NCBI GenBank assembly: GCA_036822055.1
Contig: DAISIK010000008.1
Span: forward strand, 25,875 to 89,874
DNA length: 64,000 bases
From: DAISIK01 sp036822055
GTDB lineage: Bacteria > Verrucomicrobiota > Verrucomicrobiia > Opitutales > Puniceicoccaceae
Direction of reading: 5' to 3'
Shown: in pieces, positions 49,671 to 57,360 of the stretch
Layout of the letters: each line of letters opens with the position of its first letter
Numbering within the stretch: the stretch's first letter is position 1
Made by a program: the position numbers and the translations under genes
The notes under the pieces: model-generated
The model's database searches: none
The model's input: the letters and a program-made list of their open reading frames with translations, nothing else
Told to the model about the DNA's origin: nothing

Positions 49671-50534
49671 TTAAGCACGTTTCAGCGCGGTTGGATTGGA
49701 CGAATCGGACATTTTGCGTGCCCTCCAAAACCCAGGGGAATAGCCGGTGAGACGCGTGAATTCCCGGATCATATGGGCTTGATCGGCATAGCCGTGTAGG
49801 GCTGCGGTGTGCGCTTGGTTTTTATTCGTGTCCAGGATGGAGTGAAACGTTTGCTGCAGGCGAAGAATGCACCCAAACATTTTGGGTGCTAGTCCCAGAT
49901 CCTGCCTCGCGATCCGCTGCAATTGGCGTGTGCAAAATCCGGTGGTCTGCGAAGCCCGATCCACCGATCCATTGCCCTCCAGCAATGCCGAGATCAGCCA
50001 TTGCGCACGCGGATTGATTCGCTCCGGACGGTGCATGGACGCCACGGCCTCGGCGAGTGCTTCCACCTGACTTTTTCCAAAGGGCTGTCCTTTAGGGAAA
50101 GCATAACGTTCAAATAGATCATTCAAATAGCCTACCGACGCTGAGGTGAAGGAAGGTTCCGTATTCATCACTTCGGACGGGGGAAGTCCGGTCACAGATT
50201 GGAGCACATGCGGCTGTAGCCGAATGCCCACGATGGAGACATCGCCAGGCATTACCACGGTTTTCGAAGCGGAGACCGTTCCAAAAATGAAGCCTTCACC
50301 GGCCCCCCGATCATAAACCAAATCCGTGCAGCCGTCGGGGACCACGTGGTAAAAGTATGTGTTCTGACCCTGCTCCGATCCAATCAACGTCCAGATCCCG
50401 ACAAGGATAGACTCCAGCGCAGGCGGAGGCGCGAACTCTCGGTAACGCAGGGATGCGGCGTCCCTTCCGGGAACCTCCGATTGAGGAACCCACGGCTGGA
50501 TGGGGCGGTGCTTGGGTGGTTGGCGACGCATCAT
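49671..50534 (-). CDS. AraC-family regulator of the VOC/YciI cluster
   Basis: 287 residues from ATG at 50534, which overlaps the tetR stop (ATGA). The N-terminal half is a DUF6597-like sensor domain (LRYREFAPPPALESILVGIWTL; VPDGCTDLVYD; VGIRLQPHVL). The C-terminal AraC double helix-turn-helix is about residues 185-275: GSVDRASQTTGFCTRQLQRIARQDLGLAPKMF, then AALHGYADQAHMIREFTRLTGYSPGFW, with GYADQ at the recognition helix of the second motif. Most likely activates the small-gene cluster directly downstream; inducer unknown. Confidence 0.88.
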   Translation of the reverse strand: MMRRQPPKHRPIQPWVPQSEVPGRDAASLRYREFAPPPALESILVGIWTLIGSEQGQNTYFYHVVPDGCTDLVYDRGAGEGFIFGTVSASKTVVMPGDVSIVGIRLQPHVLQSVTGLPPSEVMNTEPSFTSASVGYLNDLFERYAFPKGQPFGKSQVEALAEAVASMHRPERINPRAQWLISALLEGNGSVDRASQTTGFCTRQLQRIARQDLGLAPKMFGCILRLQQTFHSILDTNKNQAHTAALHGYADQAHMIREFTRLTGYSPGFWRARKMSDSSNPTALKRA

Positions 50535-51163
50535 TTGGAGCGGTTGATCCGTTTTTTGCCACGAAAAAGCCCATCGATAAAGCGGCGGGCCAGTTGAAGG
50601 TTTCGCCGGATCATCGGCTGATCCTCTCGCGTCTTGCCGATCAACATCGACCCTTGCCAAAGGCTATTCAGAAACCATGCCACCTCGCTGGAATCGAACG
50701 AGCTCTCAACCCTTTCCTGTCCCTTAGCAATATCCAGGAGCCGCTCGACGTGGGATGTCCAAACCTCCAGCTCCTGAGCGCAACTTTTCCGGATTACCGG
50801 ATGGGTGGTGGCCATTTCTTGCGCCATCATCCCGATTGCACAAACACACGGCTGATCCGGGCGTAAGGTAAAGCCCTCCATGATGTCGAGCATGGCGTGT
50901 AGCTGTTGCAACGCGGTGCCTTTGCCATCGGTCCACGCCCGCGCATATTCCGCCGCACCCATGGCGCTCCACCAACGAATAACCTCCAACCCAATACTTT
51001 CCTTATTCTCAAAATGGTGGAAAAAGCTCCCCTTCGTTAAGCCCGCCCCCGTACAGATAGCCTCCACGCTGGTCGCCGCAAAGCCCTGCCGCAAAACGAG
51101 GCGAACCGCCGCATCGATCAATCGCTGCTTGGTCAAGTCGGGGTCTCGATGCTTAAAGCCCAT
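50531..51163 (-). CDS. TetR/AcrR-family repressor
   Basis: 210 residues. The N-terminal TetR helix-turn-helix is canonical (about 10-57: TKQRLIDAAVRLVLRQGFAATSVEAICTGAGLTKGSFFHHFENKESI in pieces). The C-terminal ligand domain holds WWSAMGAAEYARAW, CVCAIGMMAQEMATTHPVI with three cysteines/His residues near the pocket, and SLWQGSMLIGK. A palindromic operator overlaps its start region (51166-51179), suggesting autorepression. Divergent from the sucrose-phosphate synthase gene, so it may also affect that promoter; the cluster behind it is a likelier target. Confidence 0.92.
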   Translation of the reverse strand: MGFKHRDPDLTKQRLIDAAVRLVLRQGFAATSVEAICTGAGLTKGSFFHHFENKESIGLEVIRWWSAMGAAEYARAWTDGKGTALQQLHAMLDIMEGFTLRPDQPCVCAIGMMAQEMATTHPVIRKSCAQELEVWTSHVERLLDIAKGQERVESSFDSSEVAWFLNSLWQGSMLIGKTREDQPMIRRNLQLARRFIDGLFRGKKRINRSK

Positions 51164-51165
51164 AA

Positions 51166-51179
51166 ATACTGATCGGTAT
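51166..51179. promoter_or_regulatory. TetR-type palindromic operator
   Basis: ATACTGATCGGTAT is a 14-bp palindrome with six of seven symmetric pairs, centred on GATC. It lies 2 nt upstream of the tetR start codon, the usual position for an autoregulated TetR repressor. Confidence 0.6.
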
Positions 51180-51339
51180 GTAAGGCCAGAGAGAGCACCT
51201 CAGCAACTAAATTTCGCCAGAATCTAAGGCCAATCCTTGCAGAACTTTTCAAGGTAAGTCGCCAACCAGATTCAGTCGATTGAAGCTTTCCAACCATCCA
51301 AGGCACCCGTCCTAAAACGTAACTGAATTTTGGATACAT

Positions 51340-53595
51340 ATGTCAAAGGCCTATTCCAACCCTCAAAAATGGTTTTCCCCGGATAGCCTTGGAATTTATC
51401 TGCTTAACTGGTACATTTGGCTCATAAGAAATCAAGAAGGCGTTCGCATCGCTCTCCTCAGTCTGCATGGCCTCATCCGCGGGCACGACCTCGAGCTGGG
51501 CCGGGATGAGGATACCGGTGGCCAAACTCGCTATGTTCTCGAACTGACTCGTGCCCTCGCCGATCACCCGAAGGTCGCTCGGGTTGAACTAATCACCCGG
51601 CAAATCATCGACGACCGGGTTTCCAGGGACTATGCGGTCCTCGAAGAGGAGCTGTCTCCAAAGGCCTCCATCGTCCGGATCCCCTTCGGCCCAAAACGCT
51701 ACCTCTACAAGTCCAAGCTCTGGCCCTACATGGACACCTTTGTCGACCAGTGCCTCCTCTACTTCCAAAGGTGCCGCAAGGTTCCCGACATCATCCACGC
51801 CCACTACGCCGATGCGGGCTACGGAGGGGCCCAGCTCGCCCGCCTCCTCGGTATCCCGTTTGTCTTCACCGGCCACTCCCTCGGGCGGATCAAATTGGAG
51901 CGCCTCCTCGAGTCAGGGCTCGCCGCTGAAAAAATAGAGCAAAAGTACGCCATCTCCCGACGCATCGAGGCCGAGGAATTTGCCCTCGAAACTTGCTCCC
52001 TTATCGTGACCAGTACCCACCAGGAGGTACGCGAACAATACGAACGCTACGAACACTACATTCCCGAAAGAATGGAGGTCATCCCTCCCGGCGTCGATCT
52101 GGAGTCCTTTCACCCACCCAGGGAAGATCGCGAAGCAAACGATCTCATCCGGGATATCGAGAGCTTCCTCGAGCAACCCGACAAGCCGATCATTGCCGCG
52201 ATGGCTCGGCCGGATGAGCGAAAAAACCTGGAGGCTCTTGTCCGGGTCTACGGGGAGTCCCCCGAGCTCCAACGTCTCGCCAACCTAGTCCTCATTATGG
52301 GCAACCGGACTGATATTCGCGAAATGCCAGTCGGCCAGCGTACCGTTCTCCTCAACGTCCTCACCCTCATCGATGTCTATAACCTCTACGGCAAGGTTGC
52401 CTATCCCAAGGCGCATAAATCGACTGACGTTGCGAGCCTCTACCGCCAGATCACCCTCAGCCGCGGAGTCTTCGTCAATCCGGCCATGACCGAGCCTTTC
52501 GGCCTAACCCTTCTCGAAGCAGCCGCCAGCGGGTGCCCGATCGTGGCCACCAACGATGGAGGCCCCAGCGATATCATTGCCAACTGCCGCAATGGCATCC
52601 TCGTCGATCCCTTTGACCCGGCCACCATTGAAAAGGCACTCCTCCAGGCCCTGACCGAAAGTGAAAAGTGGCAGGACTGGTCCCGCAACGGTCTCTCCAA
52701 TGTACACACTTACTATTCATGGGAACGGCATGCCGATCGCTACCTCCGGGATCTCCTCGAAATTCTCGAAAAATTTAAAACTCCGGCCCCCGTCACCACC
52801 CATCGCAAAACAAGGAGGCTCCCCCAAATTGATCGCCTGATCATCGCCGATATCGATAACACCCTGACCGGAGACGATGAGGCCATGCACCGTTTTTTCC
52901 AACTGATGTCCGAGTCGCAGGAAAACATCGGCTTCGGCATCGCCACGGGGCGACGCTACGAAGAAACCTTCAAACTGATCGAAGAATATCAGATCCCTCA
53001 TCCAGAGGTGCTCATCACTTCAGTGGGGACCGAGATCTATTACGGAAAAGAGCTCACTGCCGACACCTCCTGGCGCCAACACATCAATTTCCGATGGGAG
53101 CGCGAAAAAACGGCTGCCCTCCTCGACGGCATTGACGGTATCTATCGTCAGGGAGAGGAGCACCAGGCTCCCTTCAAGATCAGCTACGAAGTCGACTTCT
53201 CCATCGCTCCAAACCTCTCTGGAATCCGCAAAATCCTCCGCGAGAATGGCATCCGGGCTAACGTCATTGTCTCTCTCGGCATGTTTCTCGACGTCATCCC
53301 CTGCCGGGCTGGCTCCGGCCTTTGCATTCGCCACCTCGCCTACAAGTGGGACTTTCCTCTGGAACGCATTCTAGTCGCCGGGGATTCCGGCAACGACGAG
53401 GCAATGCTCGCTGGCAACACCCTCGGCGTCGTGGTCGGCAACTACAGCAAGGAGCTTGAGAGGCTGCGCCGCTTCCCGAGGGTCTATTTCGCCTCGGCTC
53501 ACCATGCCGGGGGGATTCTAGAAGGCATCGAGTACTACGATTTCCTGAACTCGATTCGCATCCCCAACGACAAAGTCGCCGAGGCACCCAACTGA
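51340..53595 (+). CDS. sps: Sucrose-phosphate synthase with C-terminal phosphatase domain
   Basis: 751 residues. The GT4 (GT-B) synthase begins with ALLSLHGLIRGHDLELGRDEDTGGQTRYVLELTRAL, and continues with HAHYADAGYGGAQLARLLGIPFVFTGHSLGRIK, GVDLESFHPP and MTEPFGLTLLEAAASGCPIVATNDGGPSDI in pieces, all diagnostic. It joins UDP- or ADP-glucose with fructose 6-phosphate. From about residue 495 a HAD-IIB domain follows, with ADIDNTLTGDD (nucleophile Asp kept), GFGIATGRRYEE and VAGDSGNDEAMLAGN, so it may also release free sucrose. The first 30 residues (before VRIALLSLHG) are not family-like, and a later start is possible. Amylosucrase follows 6 nt after the stop. Confidence 0.94.
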   Translation: MSKAYSNPQKWFSPDSLGIYLLNWYIWLIRNQEGVRIALLSLHGLIRGHDLELGRDEDTGGQTRYVLELTRALADHPKVARVELITRQIIDDRVSRDYAVLEEELSPKASIVRIPFGPKRYLYKSKLWPYMDTFVDQCLLYFQRCRKVPDIIHAHYADAGYGGAQLARLLGIPFVFTGHSLGRIKLERLLESGLAAEKIEQKYAISRRIEAEEFALETCSLIVTSTHQEVREQYERYEHYIPERMEVIPPGVDLESFHPPREDREANDLIRDIESFLEQPDKPIIAAMARPDERKNLEALVRVYGESPELQRLANLVLIMGNRTDIREMPVGQRTVLLNVLTLIDVYNLYGKVAYPKAHKSTDVASLYRQITLSRGVFVNPAMTEPFGLTLLEAAASGCPIVATNDGGPSDIIANCRNGILVDPFDPATIEKALLQALTESEKWQDWSRNGLSNVHTYYSWERHADRYLRDLLEILEKFKTPAPVTTHRKTRRLPQIDRLIIADIDNTLTGDDEAMHRFFQLMSESQENIGFGIATGRRYEETFKLIEEYQIPHPEVLITSVGTEIYYGKELTADTSWRQHINFRWEREKTAALLDGIDGIYRQGEEHQAPFKISYEVDFSIAPNLSGIRKILRENGIRANVIVSLGMFLDVIPCRAGSGLCIRHLAYKWDFPLERILVAGDSGNDEAMLAGNTLGVVVGNYSKELERLRRFPRVYFASAHHAGGILEGIEYYDFLNSIRIPNDKVAEAPN

Positions 53596-53601
53596 GTTTT
53601 C

Positions 53602-55560
53602 ATGGAAAAACTCCGGCTCGAGTTCGAGGCGCGTCGATCCCTCCGCAGGATTCGCCCTGCCATTGAAGCTGCCATCCAGGCCATCGAAGCACCAGCCTCC
53701 GAGAAGGCACAGCTCTTCGAAGTCATCGACAAACGTCTCGATGAACACTGGGAGACCCTTTTCAGCCTCCTTTACCGCCTCTACTCAACCCACTACGACT
53801 TTTTCTACTACCTCGAAAACATCACCCTTACCGCCATCAACTGCTGGCTTGAGCGTCCGGAGGCCCTCCGCACCCTCGATCGACGCCGCGAGAACGATCC
53901 CGGCTGGTACCTCTCCGAACGGATGGTCGGCGGCTCCCTCTACGTGGATCTTTTTGCCGGGGATCTCTCCAGACTGCGGGAAAAAATCCCCTACCTCCGC
54001 GACCTCGGACTGACCTATCTCCACCTCATGCCCCTTCTCGCCTCACGTCCGGGAAATAGCGACGGTGGCTATGCCGTCTCCGACTACCGGAACGTGGAGC
54101 CCCGCCTCGGCTCCATTGAAGAGCTCCGAGCCCTCGCCAACGAACTTCGCGCATGCGGGATATCCCTCGTCCTCGACTTCATCCTTAACCACACCTCCGA
54201 CGACCACGAATGGGCCGTCCGCGCCCAGGAAGGCGATGAAGAGTACCGGAACTACTACCTCACCTTCCCCGACCGCGAAATTCCCGATCAGTACGAGCGA
54301 CACCTCCGGGAGATCTTCCCCTCCGTCCGCCGGGGGAATTTCTCCTGGCATCCGGGCCTCCAGCGGTGGGTCTGGACCACCTTCAACAACTTCCAGTGGG
54401 ACCTCAACTATCGAAACCCGGAGGTCTTACGAGCCATGGCCTCCGAGATGCTTTTTCTCGCCAACACGGGGGTGGAGATTCTTCGGCTCGACGCCGTTGC
54501 CTTTCTTTGGAAAACGATGGGCACCAACTGCGAAAACCTCCCCGAAGCCCACTTGGTCATTCAGGCTTTCAACGCAGTATGCCGCATCGCAGCTCCCGGC
54601 CTTGTCTTCAAGTCCGAGGCCATCGTTCATCCCGATGAGGTCATTCGCTACATCGATCGCCGAGAGTGCCAGCTATCCTACAACCCCACCCTCATGGCGC
54701 TGCTCTGGGAGGCCTCGGCCTCCCGCGAAATCCGCCTTCTTAAACAATCGCTTTCCCACCGGCACACCCTCCCTCCCGGCACTGTTTGGGTAAATTACCT
54801 CCGCGGCCACGATGATATTGGCTGGTCCTTTGACAATACCGATGCCGAACGCGTTGGCATCAATCCCGCCGACCACCGCAGCTTCCTCAATCGTTTCTAC
54901 ACTGGTTCCTTCCCGGGTTCCTTCGCGCGCGGTCTCCCCTTCCAGTTCAACGATGCCACCGGAGACATGCGGGTCGCCGGCACCATGGCCTCGCTCGCCG
55001 GTCTGGAGGAGGCCCTCGAAACCAAAGATCCTCTTTTGCTGGAGATGGCCTTCCGCCGCATCCGAATGCTCTATTCCGTCCTCGCCAGCATTGGCGGCAT
55101 TCCCCTCATCTTTGTCGGCGAGGAGTGGGGCCTGCTCAACGATTATGAATTCGTCCAGGACCCCGAAAAGCTCGATGATACCCGCTGGCTCCACCGTCCC
55201 AAGATGGATTGGGACCTCCTCGAGTCCTTTGACCAGGCCAACCCGGTCAGACGCCGCATCTTCCGCGCCTTTTGCGAGATTTTCGCCTCCCGCCGCTCCT
55301 GTCCGGCCCTTTCCGGGAACCACATGGAACTGCTCCCCATTCCCAGCAACCACGTTCTCGCCTTCCGCCGCTGGCATGATGCCTCCGAGCTGATCGTTCT
55401 CGCCAACTTCGCCGACCGGGAAGCCACCGTCGATCTTCGTCCCCTTCGCGCCCTCGGTCTCGCCCACTTTATGAAGGATCTCTTCTCTGAGGAAATCATC
55501 TCAACAGGCGACGGGTACATCCTCGATCCCTATCAAGTCCTCTGGCTTGAGGAGGATTGA
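53602..55560 (+). CDS. Amylosucrase (GH13)
   Basis: 652 residues, matching Neisseria amylosucrase in length and order. Amylosucrase turns sucrose into alpha-1,4-glucan plus fructose. Helical N-terminus (1-110), then the barrel: DGGYAVSDYRNVEPRLG, LDFILNHTSDDHEWA, RLDAVAFLWK with nucleophile Asp near 297, FKSEAIVHPDEV with acid/base Glu near 339, and LRGHDDIGWSF with the stabilising Asp near 404. The C-terminal domain ends LDPYQVLWLEED. The TGSFPGSFARGLPFQFND loop is typical. Translated 6 nt after sps, so the synthesis and use of sucrose are coupled; intracellular (no signal peptide). Confidence 0.95.
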   Translation: MEKLRLEFEARRSLRRIRPAIEAAIQAIEAPASEKAQLFEVIDKRLDEHWETLFSLLYRLYSTHYDFFYYLENITLTAINCWLERPEALRTLDRRRENDPGWYLSERMVGGSLYVDLFAGDLSRLREKIPYLRDLGLTYLHLMPLLASRPGNSDGGYAVSDYRNVEPRLGSIEELRALANELRACGISLVLDFILNHTSDDHEWAVRAQEGDEEYRNYYLTFPDREIPDQYERHLREIFPSVRRGNFSWHPGLQRWVWTTFNNFQWDLNYRNPEVLRAMASEMLFLANTGVEILRLDAVAFLWKTMGTNCENLPEAHLVIQAFNAVCRIAAPGLVFKSEAIVHPDEVIRYIDRRECQLSYNPTLMALLWEASASREIRLLKQSLSHRHTLPPGTVWVNYLRGHDDIGWSFDNTDAERVGINPADHRSFLNRFYTGSFPGSFARGLPFQFNDATGDMRVAGTMASLAGLEEALETKDPLLLEMAFRRIRMLYSVLASIGGIPLIFVGEEWGLLNDYEFVQDPEKLDDTRWLHRPKMDWDLLESFDQANPVRRRIFRAFCEIFASRRSCPALSGNHMELLPIPSNHVLAFRRWHDASELIVLANFADREATVDLRPLRALGLAHFMKDLFSEEIISTGDGYILDPYQVLWLEED

Positions 55561-55760
55561 AGCTCCCGCCATCCCTTCCGCGAACTGCGTTTCCAAATCC
55601 CGGGAAACTTCAGCAACTGCCCGCCTCCCGACCCCCTGGACAAAACCCTCTCCACTACGCCCCTTCCCAGCCTGCTGGAAGAAACTTGGTCTAAAGCCTT
55701 CCCCATTCCTAAACCTTCTTGCAGTTTGCCACTTCCTGATTGATTCGCTTCGTCTCTCTC

Positions 55761-56279
55761 ATGACCCTTCCGCAATCAACTGAATCTCAGCCATCCGAGG
55801 AAATGAGGTCTCCTCATTCAATTTCCGGACCCATCCTTGCCGCCTTGGTTCTTAGCATCCTTCTAGGACTCACGCCCCTTGCTCAGGCCGAGGTTCTTCC
55901 TTCAAAAGCGATCTGGACTCTCGGCTTCGGACTGGCCACCACCTACCTGAGCATCGGCATTCTCGTGGCGCTCCTCCCCTCGCCTTCATCCGTCAACACC
56001 AGTCGATTTTTCGGGTTCCTTTTCGGGTTCGCAGTCGGGTTTGCCTACAGCATTCCCGGAGGCTTCTTCACCATGGTACCGTATCCACTAGCCAACGACG
56101 CTGCCTCCTACTGGCGAGAATTCGCCGATGGCGGTCTTCGCGCTTTTCTGCTCACCGTAGTCTTCGGAGGTTTAATCGGAGGGATCTCGGGCCTTTGCCG
56201 CAAACCTTTCGACCGCTCTCCAGAAAACCCGCCTGACCCACCAGCCAACATCTCCCCGCAGCGAGGCTCCTCCGTCTAA
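55761..56279 (+). CDS. Hypothetical membrane protein
   Basis: 172 residues from ATG at 55761 (MTLPQSTESQPSEE); an ATG 21 nt earlier is in frame. Four hydrophobic segments: SGPILAALVLSILLGLTPLAQA, IWTLGFGLATTYLSIGILVALL, FFGFLFGFAVGFAYSIPGGFF, and LRAFLLTVVFGGLIGGISGL. The tail is Pro/Arg-rich and cytoplasmic. No family recognised. It sits alone, 200 nt after amylosucrase, converging with the exported protein gene at 56488. Possibly a small DUF of the inner membrane. Confidence 0.65.
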   Translation: MTLPQSTESQPSEEMRSPHSISGPILAALVLSILLGLTPLAQAEVLPSKAIWTLGFGLATTYLSIGILVALLPSPSSVNTSRFFGFLFGFAVGFAYSIPGGFFTMVPYPLANDAASYWREFADGGLRAFLLTVVFGGLIGGISGLCRKPFDRSPENPPDPPANISPQRGSSV

Positions 56280-56487
56280 CCAAAGCTTAGACTAAATAAA
56301 ACGCCCAACCAGCCTGGCAATTTATCAGCATGGCAGTGCTCCACTGGTTTCCAATCGTGTGGCTTTGCCCGGCAGCTGAACTAAAGCAGCCCTCTCCCGT
56401 TCCCACCATTCACACAACAATCGGGAGAATGACACCATAACCAACCACACCTGAACCGTTCCATCAGCCAGGTGGCTAACCGGCAAC

Positions 56488-57360
56488 CTACCAGACGATC
56501 CGATAAACGGTCTTCTGTAATCGTACCCCAGTCGGATGACGCTCAGGGAAATACTTGAGGTCCGGATTTTGCCCGAGCTCCGGACGCCCATAAACCTTTT
56601 CCACCGGTATCCGATCAACAATCTCAACCGTATAACTGTAGCCAACTCTCAGGGTAGCCAGGAATAACTCCTGGTCTAATTTTTCGCCTATTGGCAGTGC
56701 CGCTACTTTCCGAAACGCTTGCTCGTCATCCATGTGGATTCCGGTCGGGAGCAAGATTGCCCGCAGGGAGGTTGATTTGCCGGAGATCAGCGCCAGCTTT
56801 GCTTCAACTTCCTCCAGTTCTTCGCGAAGTCGGAGAAAATCCTCTTCCTTCATTCCCTGATCCAGGTTCAGGTTGGTGAAGGGCAGGTCGTCCGTTTTAT
56901 CAACCTTCGTCGCTTCATTCCCCAAGGTCTCCCGTATTTGCTTCGACCGGGAACGAAGCTGCCGGATTTGTGAAACATCTGCAGCCAACTCCCGCTGTTT
57001 TGAAACGAGCCGAGTGAGATCTGCAAAAAGCGGGCGTCCAATCGGCTCATTCTCTGCATTGCGAACGTTATCAATCCGAAACAGACTTTCGTCCACGAAT
57101 TCTTTTCGATCGAACGCGAAGATCGGGAGGTTCTGCTTATCCAGATTTTTATTCAGCTCATTGAAGAGCCGCATCATCATTTCAGGCGTTTCCGGTTCGT
57201 AGGCTAGAGCAATCCGGCTCACATGGAAGTCCAACTCTCGCGTCTCGGTCTCGTTGACTTCAAGTCCAGACCGCGCGTCCAGGCCACCAGTCGCCAGGCT
57301 GATCACGGCTAGCGGTAGCACCCACCAGCCTCTAGTTTGAGCTCCCAGTTTGCCATTCAT
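56488..57360 (-). CDS. Hypothetical exported protein behind secDF
   Basis: 290 residues from ATG at 57360 (MNGKLGAQTRGWWVLP). A signal peptide (WVLPLAVISLATGGLDA, about 13-29) precedes a charged, helical body: RIALAYEPETPEMMMRLFNELNKNLDKQ, then a long Leu/Lys/Arg/Glu coiled coil (LTRLVSKQRELAADVSQIRQLRSRSKQI, LRLREELEEVEAKLAL) and a C-terminal Val/Tyr-rich strand region. Unknown function. The start overlaps the secDF end by 29 nt, so it is expected to be co-made with it. Periplasmic or outer-membrane associated by inference. Confidence 0.65.
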   Translation of the reverse strand: MNGKLGAQTRGWWVLPLAVISLATGGLDARSGLEVNETETRELDFHVSRIALAYEPETPEMMMRLFNELNKNLDKQNLPIFAFDRKEFVDESLFRIDNVRNAENEPIGRPLFADLTRLVSKQRELAADVSQIRQLRSRSKQIRETLGNEATKVDKTDDLPFTNLNLDQGMKEEDFLRLREELEEVEAKLALISGKSTSLRAILLPTGIHMDDEQAFRKVAALPIGEKLDQELFLATLRVGYSYTVEIVDRIPVEKVYGRPELGQNPDLKYFPERHPTGVRLQKTVYRIVW

